A DNA stretch of 64,000 bases from Haloarchaeobius amylolyticus (GTDB lineage Archaea; Halobacteriota; Halobacteria; Halobacteriales; Natrialbaceae). Within the stretch, counting starts at the first letter, position 1. Each line of letters opens with the position of its first letter. This document shows positions 58,673 through 64,000 of the stretch, one piece after another. Both the position numbers and the translations under genes were made by a program. The notes below the pieces were generated by a model that worked only from the letters and a program-made list of their open reading frames with translations, was not told the DNA's origin and searched no databases. The stretch is from NCBI RefSeq assembly GCF_026616195.1, contig NZ_JANHDH010000001.1, forward strand, positions 372,001-436,000, written 5' to 3'.

Positions 58673-60505
58673 ATGACGAAACAACACAACCCACGGGTCA
58701 CTCGCCGGCAGGTGCTGGCAGGACTCGGAACAATCGGTGTCGCGAGCGCTGGTGCCGGGCTCGGCACGACCGCGTTCTACAGCGACAGAGAATCGCTCGA
58801 AGGCTGGCTCGAGGCCGGTCGCGTCGACCTCATCCTCGACTACCGCACCACGTACAAACCGTGGGAACGCTACGACCTGCACGACGTCCCGATGGACGCC
58901 CGTCCGGCGGTCGTGGCCGGTACCGGCGGGATGACCTACGAGATCGGCGCCGCCCCGGCGGTGCGTGACGAGAACGGCGAGGCCATCAGCCACGAGGACT
59001 GGGGCGACATCCAGACGTCGCTCCCCGTCTGTACGCTCCCGGTCCCGACCGACCTCACGGACGACCGGAACCCGGACGTCCTCGGCGGCCTCACCGTCGA
59101 GAACGACCCCGAGAACCAGTACCTGCCCGGCTACGTCGACGGGCAGGACAACGGCGAGAACGGCCCGGTGATGTTCGTCGACCTCGACGACATCAAGCCC
59201 TACGACGAGGGGGAGACGACGTTCAGTCTCCACCTCTGTGGCAACCCGTCGTTCATCACCGCCTCGCTGGCGGACATGCTCGACCTCGAGGACTCGGACG
59301 AGACCGAGAACCCGATCGAACCGGAGGTCGAGGCAGGCGAACCCGAGGCCGGAGACCGAACCGATGAGGAGATGGCCGTCTGGGACGGTGGCGAACTCGC
59401 CGACTACATGTACGTGATCATCTCCGTCGACCAGGACTGCGACAACCTGACCGCGAACAACATCCTGACCGAGTCCGACGTGGACGACATCCGCAGCGAA
59501 CTCGAGATCGACGGGGACTTCGACGTCCTCCGGAACAACGTCCTCTACGCGGGGTCGCTCGCCGGCTGGAAGCAGCTCCTCGCCGAGGGCGTGGCCCTGC
59601 CACCCTCGGGCGCCGGTGCTGCCGGCAGCCCGACGATGGAGAACGGCGTGGACCAGGGACAGATATCAATCACCGAGGAGGATGACGGCTGTCACCGCCT
59701 CGGCAAAATCGAGTGGGACGACGACGGCGGCGAGTACGACGTCGAGGAGGACGATGACAACGACGCGAAGCTGACCGACGCCGCCGGTGCAGTCGGCGAC
59801 CAGTTCGTCATCACCGCCAACGACGACTCCGGCGCGTTCGTCTCCCTGGAGGTCACCGCCGTCGACGACACGGACGACCCGAAGGAGACCACGTTCGAGA
59901 TACTCGGTGGGAACGTCGGTATCTGTGGCGCGGTCGTAAAGGGCGGCGGTGGTCCGAACACCGACTTCGAGACCCTCCCCGAGGACCAGGACGACGACCA
60001 GTTCCAGGTCTTCGAGTACGAGTGCCTCGAGACCGGCGACGAGTTCACCGTCGACTCCAGCGACATCATCGTCGGGAACGACCAGCAGTCGGCGATCTCG
60101 AACGTCCAGCTGTTCTACTGTGAACTGTTCGACGACGAGTTCGACCCGGACCCGGAGGGCGAACCGGGCGACTGTTTCGCACCCGGTGCCCACTGCTACG
60201 TCTTGGAGTGGTACCTCCCGTGCAAGGAGAACGACCCGGACCGCTTGGGCTTCACCGACCTGCCCGTCTACGGTGCCATCGACCAGAGCGGCGCCCTGAT
60301 CGTGGAGCAGGACGACGACACCGACGGTCAGGAGGGTGCGAGCCGCCTGAGCTTCAACGACGAACTCCGCCAGCGCGGCTTCGTCGACGACGAGGGCGCG
60401 ACCATCGACGTGAACGTCACGCAGACCGACTCGTGCCACATGACCATCGAGTTCGAGGCGGTCCAGTGCCGCCACAACACCGGCGGAGAACTGGCCACCC
60501 AGTAA
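58673..60505 (+). CDS. Tat/SipW-type secreted protein, array copy 1, with internal insertion domain
   Basis: A 610-aa exported protein. The leader has twin Arg at 11-12 (TRRQVLAGLGTIGVASAGAG) and ends LGTTAFYSDRE, the FYSD form of the SipW/TasA/camelysin leader. The conserved core follows: VDLILDYRTTYKPWERYDLH, TFSLHLCGNPSF, CFAPGAHCYV, EWYLPC and CHMTIEFEAVQCRHN, with paired Cys that probably form disulfides. Compared with copies 2 and 3, an extra block of about 180 residues (about 318-498), rich in Asp and with its own Cys residues, is inserted before the CFAPG motif. Likely a surface or fibre protein. The Tat/SipW call is from motifs; the role is inferred. Confidence 0.85.
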   Translation: MTKQHNPRVTRRQVLAGLGTIGVASAGAGLGTTAFYSDRESLEGWLEAGRVDLILDYRTTYKPWERYDLHDVPMDARPAVVAGTGGMTYEIGAAPAVRDENGEAISHEDWGDIQTSLPVCTLPVPTDLTDDRNPDVLGGLTVENDPENQYLPGYVDGQDNGENGPVMFVDLDDIKPYDEGETTFSLHLCGNPSFITASLADMLDLEDSDETENPIEPEVEAGEPEAGDRTDEEMAVWDGGELADYMYVIISVDQDCDNLTANNILTESDVDDIRSELEIDGDFDVLRNNVLYAGSLAGWKQLLAEGVALPPSGAGAAGSPTMENGVDQGQISITEEDDGCHRLGKIEWDDDGGEYDVEEDDDNDAKLTDAAGAVGDQFVITANDDSGAFVSLEVTAVDDTDDPKETTFEILGGNVGICGAVVKGGGGPNTDFETLPEDQDDDQFQVFEYECLETGDEFTVDSSDIIVGNDQQSAISNVQLFYCELFDDEFDPDPEGEPGDCFAPGAHCYVLEWYLPCKENDPDRLGFTDLPVYGAIDQSGALIVEQDDDTDGQEGASRLSFNDELRQRGFVDDEGATIDVNVTQTDSCHMTIEFEAVQCRHNTGGELATQ

Positions 60506-60696
60506 ACCGACCGGTTGCCCCGACCGAACACCTTCTTTCCTGTTTCCGTGTCTCGAAGCCGTACCCACAGGCCGACAGGCCAGGGTTCGAAACCGGCCGA
60601 CAGCAGCGTGGCAGAGGGAGTGGTTACCGCGTGGTAATCGCCCGTTCGGCGACTCCTAGTATCAGATAAGGTTCACTTCTGTCCCGCAAAGCGACT
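60506..60696. other. Spacer between array copies 1 and 2
   Basis: About 190 bases without a gene. It includes T-rich tracts after copy 1 (CTTCTTTCCTGTTTCC, about 60532-60547) that could help end transcription. Confidence 0.4.
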
Positions 60697-60747
60697 CATA
60701 GGTAACCCCCTGTTCCGCCAACACGTGGACGACACCCAGTGGGGGTG
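60697..60747 (+). promoter_or_regulatory. Leader of SipW-type gene 2: conserved element and SD-containing hairpin
   Basis: CATAGGTAACCCC at 60697-60709 is identical to that of gene 1 and lies at almost the same distance from the start (60 versus 61 bases). CACCC (60733-60737) pairs with GGGTG (60743-60747); GGTG is 9 bases from the ATG. Confidence 0.5.
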
Positions 60748-60756
60748 CGACGACAC

Positions 60757-62547
60757 ATGAGTTCGAAACTATCACGCAGACAGGTTCTGGCTGGCCTGGG
60801 CACCATCGGGGTGGCCAGCGCCGGTGCCGGACTGGGAACGACCGCCTTCTACAGCGACAGGGAGTCGCTGGAGGGCTGGCTGGAGGCCGGCCGGGTCGAC
60901 CTCGTCCTAGACTACCGCTCGACCTACGTTCCCTGGGAACGCTACGACCTCCACGACGTGGCGCCGGAGGACCGGCCACCGATCGTGCCCGGGACCGACG
61001 AGATGGTCTACGAGATCGCGGCCGCCCCGGCGGTCCGGAACGCCGACGGCTCGCCCGTCGACTTCGAGACGTGGGGGAGTCTCAACACCGACGTCATCGA
61101 CCCCTGTTCGCTCCGCGACCCGACCAACCTCGCGAGCGAGGAGAACGACCTCGACCTCGGCGACTTCAGCGTCGTCGGGCCCGAGGGCAACTACCTGCCC
61201 GGGTACGTCGACGGCCACGAGGACGCCATGTTCATCGACCTCGTCGACCTGAAGCCCCACGACCGCGGGGAGACCACGTTCTCGTTCCACCTCTGTGGCA
61301 ACCCCTCGTTCATCAGCGTCGAGCTGGTCGAGGAGATGGTCGACGGACGACCGACCACCGGCAGCGAGGAGGACTACCGCGAGGGCATCGACGAGCCCAC
61401 CGAACCCGAGGTCGAGGCCGGGGAGGACCCCGAGGACGAGACCTTCGACGGTGGCGAACTCTGTGACTACCTCTACGTGGTCGTCTCGCCGGACCCGGAC
61501 TGCGACAACATCAGCAACGCCGAACTGTTCACCGAGTCCGACCCCGACACCGAGGTCGCACCCGTCTACGCAGGCTCGATGTCCGGCTGGATCGAGATCA
61601 TCCGGAACGCGCCCGACGGGCGCCTCCGGCTCCCGCCCGTCACCGGCAGTGCGAACGACGGGGACTGTTTCGAGCCGGGCGTCCACTGCTACGTCATGGA
61701 GTGGTACCTGCCCTGCATCCAGACCGAACCGGAGGACTCGCCGCTCTACGGCTTCGACGACCTCCCGCTGGTCAACAACCCGCTGGCAGAAGGGAGCTTC
61801 ACCCAAGAACTGCTCGCCCGCGGGTACGGAGACGGCGACGACGGCGTCCTCTCGGCCAACATCACGCAGTCCGACACCTGCCACGTCGGCATGACGTTCA
61901 CCGCCGAGCAGTGCCGCCACAACACCGAGCCGCAGTTCGAGTTCGAGGGCTGCCCGGACTGCGAGGAAGGCCAGTTCGCGGTCTTCCAGAACGGGCAACA
62001 GCTGGGCTGCATCGACGCCGTCCAGACCGACCAGACCATCGCGGAGTTCTACGGTCTCCAGAACTTCGTCGCCACCGGCGACATCGAGTCCCGCCTCGAC
62101 TCCGACGTGAGCAAGATCATGCTCGTCGACGCGGCCGACGGCCTCGCGTTCGTCGTGGTCAACGACGAGAACAACGGGACCGGCGGCGCGGCCTCGATGG
62201 AGTTCGTCGGCTTCACGCCGGCCCAGAACCTGCTCGTTGAGGACGACGACGCCTCGACCAGCGACGACTACACCGTCACCGGCGGCGTCCTCGAGGCTGC
62301 CGACTGGCAGTGGGCGAACGCGAAGACCGACGGTATGGCGGTCGGGCCGATGCCGGGGAGCTTCTCCATCGCGGTGACGGCGAGCTTCAACGGCGACGCC
62401 GACCAGCCGCCGCTCGACCCCGGTGTCATCAGCAAGTGGGTCGCCCATAGCGACGACGGCAGCGAGATCGAACTCGACATGTCCGGCGTCGACAACACGG
62501 TCGTCATCACGACGCCCGACAACTGCGTGGACCAGATCGCGTTCTGA
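60757..62547 (+). CDS. Tat/SipW-type secreted protein, array copy 2, with C-terminal extension
   Basis: A 596-aa exported protein with twin Arg at 7-8 (SRRQVLAGLGTIGVASAGAG) and the FYSD leader end. The core (VDLVLDYRSTYVPWERYDLH, TFSFHLCGNPSF, CFEPGVHCYVMEWYLPC, CHVGMTFTAEQCRHN) is complete by about residue 390. After it comes an extra domain of about 205 residues beginning EGCPDCEEGQFAVFQNGQQL and ending in NCVDQIAF. That domain is absent from copy 1 and looks beta-rich. ATG at 60757 places the Arg pair near the N-terminus. Likely a surface or fibre protein. Confidence 0.85.
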   Translation: MSSKLSRRQVLAGLGTIGVASAGAGLGTTAFYSDRESLEGWLEAGRVDLVLDYRSTYVPWERYDLHDVAPEDRPPIVPGTDEMVYEIAAAPAVRNADGSPVDFETWGSLNTDVIDPCSLRDPTNLASEENDLDLGDFSVVGPEGNYLPGYVDGHEDAMFIDLVDLKPHDRGETTFSFHLCGNPSFISVELVEEMVDGRPTTGSEEDYREGIDEPTEPEVEAGEDPEDETFDGGELCDYLYVVVSPDPDCDNISNAELFTESDPDTEVAPVYAGSMSGWIEIIRNAPDGRLRLPPVTGSANDGDCFEPGVHCYVMEWYLPCIQTEPEDSPLYGFDDLPLVNNPLAEGSFTQELLARGYGDGDDGVLSANITQSDTCHVGMTFTAEQCRHNTEPQFEFEGCPDCEEGQFAVFQNGQQLGCIDAVQTDQTIAEFYGLQNFVATGDIESRLDSDVSKIMLVDAADGLAFVVVNDENNGTGGAASMEFVGFTPAQNLLVEDDDASTSDDYTVTGGVLEAADWQWANAKTDGMAVGPMPGSFSIAVTASFNGDADQPPLDPGVISKWVAHSDDGSEIELDMSGVDNTVVITTPDNCVDQIAF

Positions 62548-62875
62548 TCCGACGACGAACGTGTGGTACCGCTGACTGTGCGGCGACCGGCACGCCTGGT
62601 GCGGTCCGGGCCTCGTGCTCGGAATCTCTTCTGGGTCGGTCCTGTCGGACACACCGACGAGTGACGAGCTACCTGTGCCTGAACCGGTATCGACCCCCGA
62701 TACCCCAATCCGTATCGAGCCCTGCCCTCCGACCGGCATCACGGTGTCTCGGACTGTCCCCGATTACCGGGTATGGCGCACATACCCTGGGTCAGGGGAG
62801 CCTGAACGTCCGGTAGGAGAGCCCTGCCTTCGTTCGGTTCTCGGCTAACCAGCGGTTGCATTCCCCGAAGCGCCT
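62548..62875. other. Intergenic region between array copies 2 and 3
   Basis: About 330 bases with no convincing gene. It contains a perfect 7-bp stem-loop at 62769-62787. GC content is close to that of the genes. I could not find a CATAGGTAACCCC element here; a weaker CATAAGGAAATGG begins at 62876. Confidence 0.5.
62769..62787 (+). repeat. Perfect 7-bp stem-loop
   Basis: GGGTATG, loop GCGCA, CATACCC. It lies 160 bases upstream of copy 3. It may be an operator or part of a transcript 3' end; no T-run follows. Confidence 0.45.
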
Positions 62876-62932
62876 CATAAGGAAATGGGTCCCAGTCCTC
62901 GTCTCAACCAACACCTGGCGACCCAGGTGATC
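62876..62932 (+). promoter_or_regulatory. Leader of SipW-type gene 3: diverged element and strong SD in a hairpin
   Basis: CATAAGGAAATGG (62876-62888) loosely matches the element of genes 1 and 2. ACCTGG (62913-62918) pairs perfectly with CCAGGT (62923-62928) around a four-base loop, and the 3' arm runs into AGGTGATC (62925-62932), an eight-base match to the haloarchaeal anti-Shine-Dalgarno, 14 bases before ATG 62947. Confidence 0.55.
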
Positions 62933-62946
62933 ATCAACCAACAACC

Positions 62947-64000
62947 ATGGCAAACAAGATCTCACGCCGGCAGGTGCTGGCAGGACTCGGAACAATCGGC
63001 GTCGCGAGTGCGGGTGCGGGTCTCGGCACGACCGCGTTCTACAGCGACCGCGAATCGCTCGAGGGCTGGTACGAGGCCGGCCGCGTCGACCTCATCCTCG
63101 ACTACCGCTCGACGTACAAGCCCTGGGAGCGCTACGACCTCCAGAACGTCCCGATGGACCTGCGTCCAGCGGTCGTGGCCGACACCGATGGCATGACCTA
63201 CGAGGTCGCAGCCGCGCCCGCGGTACGTGACGAGAACGGCGAGGCCATCAGCCACGAGGACTGGGGCGCCATCCAGACGTCGCTCGACGTGTGTGCACTG
63301 CCGGTCCCGACCGACCTCGCAGACCAGCGCAACCCGGACGTCCTCGGTGGGCTCTCCGTCCTGAATGACCCCGACAACGACTACCTCCCGGGCTACGTCG
63401 ACGGCGCGTCCGCGATGTTCGTGGACCTCGACGACATCAAGCCCTACGACGAGGGCGAGACGACCTTCAGTTTCCACCTCTGTGGCAACCCGTCGTTCAT
63501 CTACGCGGAGCTCATGGACGAGGACGCCGACGGTCTCCCGCTCCCGCGCTCGGGTGAGGACTACCGCGATGGCGTCGTCGACCCGACCGAACCCGAGGTC
63601 GCGGCCGGCGACGACACCGCCGAGGTCGGCGAACTGTGCGACTACATGTACGTGGTCGTCTCGACCGACCCCGACTGTGACAATCTCTCCACGCCGGGCA
63701 GCGACGACGACATCCTCAACCCCTTCGGCGAGGAGGGCGAGGCCGGCAACGTCCTCTACGCCGGGTCGATGACCGGCTGGCTCGAACAGTTCGGTCCCGA
63801 CTTCTCGGGCCGCGTCCGCCTCCCGCCGGTCGTCAAGGAAGACGGCTCCGGCGTCGCGGGCGACCCCGACGTGGACGCCGCCTGTTTCGAACCGGGCGTC
63901 CACTGCTACGTGATGAACTGGTACCTCCCGTGCAAGGAGTTCGACGCCGAGCGGCTCGGCTTCACCGACCTCCCCGTCAAGGGCGTCCTCGTGAACGGCG
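62947..64000 (+). CDS. Tat/SipW-type secreted protein, array copy 3 (partial at window edge)
   Basis: At least 351 residues; the gene runs off the right edge. It starts MANKISRRQVLAGLGTIGVA with twin Arg at 7-8 and ends its leader with TTAFYSDRESLEG. The leader is almost identical to copy 1 at DNA level. The core is present: VDLILDYRSTYKPWERYDLQ, TFSFHLCGNPSFIYAEL, CFEPGVHCYVMNWYLPC. There is no insertion before CFEPG, so it follows copy 2 in that respect. Whether a C-terminal extension exists cannot be seen. It probably belongs to one surface structure with copies 1 and 2. Confidence 0.85.
   Translation, partial: MANKISRRQVLAGLGTIGVASAGAGLGTTAFYSDRESLEGWYEAGRVDLILDYRSTYKPWERYDLQNVPMDLRPAVVADTDGMTYEVAAAPAVRDENGEAISHEDWGAIQTSLDVCALPVPTDLADQRNPDVLGGLSVLNDPDNDYLPGYVDGASAMFVDLDDIKPYDEGETTFSFHLCGNPSFIYAELMDEDADGLPLPRSGEDYRDGVVDPTEPEVAAGDDTAEVGELCDYMYVVVSTDPDCDNLSTPGSDDDILNPFGEEGEAGNVLYAGSMTGWLEQFGPDFSGRVRLPPVVKEDGSGVAGDPDVDAACFEPGVHCYVMNWYLPCKEFDAERLGFTDLPVKGVLVNG

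Noticed and set aside
62615-62848. 77-codon frame between array copies 2 and 3
   Set aside because: It is Pro/Thr/Ser-rich with no match to the flanking family and only a GTG start. Probably intergenic.

Overview
This window comes from a halophilic archaeon (class Halobacteria). The DNA is very GC-rich except for one islet. The proteins are acidic (Asp/Glu-rich), and many exported proteins carry twin-arginine (Tat) signals followed by a lipobox Cys. Many start codons lie 25-30 bases after a TATA-like box, which implies leaderless transcripts. Typical haloarchaeal genes are present: a proteasome beta subunit, a bacterio-opsin-activator-type HTH protein, Spo0M-like proteins, UPF0212, an FeS-type photolyase-like protein, TraB, and LLM-class oxidoreductases. 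The genus cannot be determined from the sequence. I saw no rRNA, tRNA, CRISPR array, transposase or replication origin.

Layout. 1-4.1 kb: a Ca2+-type P-type ATPase, a small protein and an NAD-dependent epimerase. 4.5-7.4 kb: a 963-aa protein with an actin/Hsp70-like ATPase fold, a very long coiled coil and a C-terminal membrane hairpin. This is a strong candidate for an undescribed cytoskeletal or scaffold element. 7.8-14.0 kb: a branched-chain/aromatic-type ABC importer (liv1) with fused permeases, ending in a phenylacetate-CoA ligase. 14-20 kb: a DUF1028 protein; a surface lipoprotein bracketed by two paralogous 145-aa membrane proteins; a PaaI-like thioesterase coupled to a VOC protein; and two Spo0M-like proteins. 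20-28 kb: an M24-family enzyme with an altered metal site, lipoproteins, an MFS transporter, a methyltransferase, a CBS protein and an acetyltransferase. 27.7-33.5 kb: a second ABC importer (liv2) with separate permeases and an overlapping EamA exporter. It is transcribed divergently from proline dehydrogenase across a perfect 20-bp palindrome.

34.6-43 kb: a SHOCT membrane protein, a lower-GC islet with a CPBP-family membrane protease, an HTH regulator, an Xaa-Pro dipeptidase, an LLM oxidoreductase, a small zinc ribbon and the photolyase-like protein. 43-50.9 kb: an ABC-2 exporter, an S66 (LD-carboxypeptidase/MccF) peptidase, acetyl- and methyltransferases, a thioesterase, and a tightly coupled TraB-M50 membrane pair. 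51-58.5 kb: a Tat lipoprotein, an ArsR-type regulator with a small membrane protein, a membrane-tethered molybdopterin oxidoreductase, purM, small proteins, an autoregulated-looking HTH-CBS protein, UPF0212 and psmB.

58.6 kb to the right edge: three tandem paralogues of large secreted proteins. Each joins a Tat motif to a SipW/TasA/camelysin-type leader (FYSD after the hydrophobic core). They share a Cys-rich core but differ by large domain-sized insertions. Each has a leader hairpin whose 3' arm contains the ribosome-binding GGTG. This array, together with the actin-like coiled-coil protein, is the most interesting part of the window.
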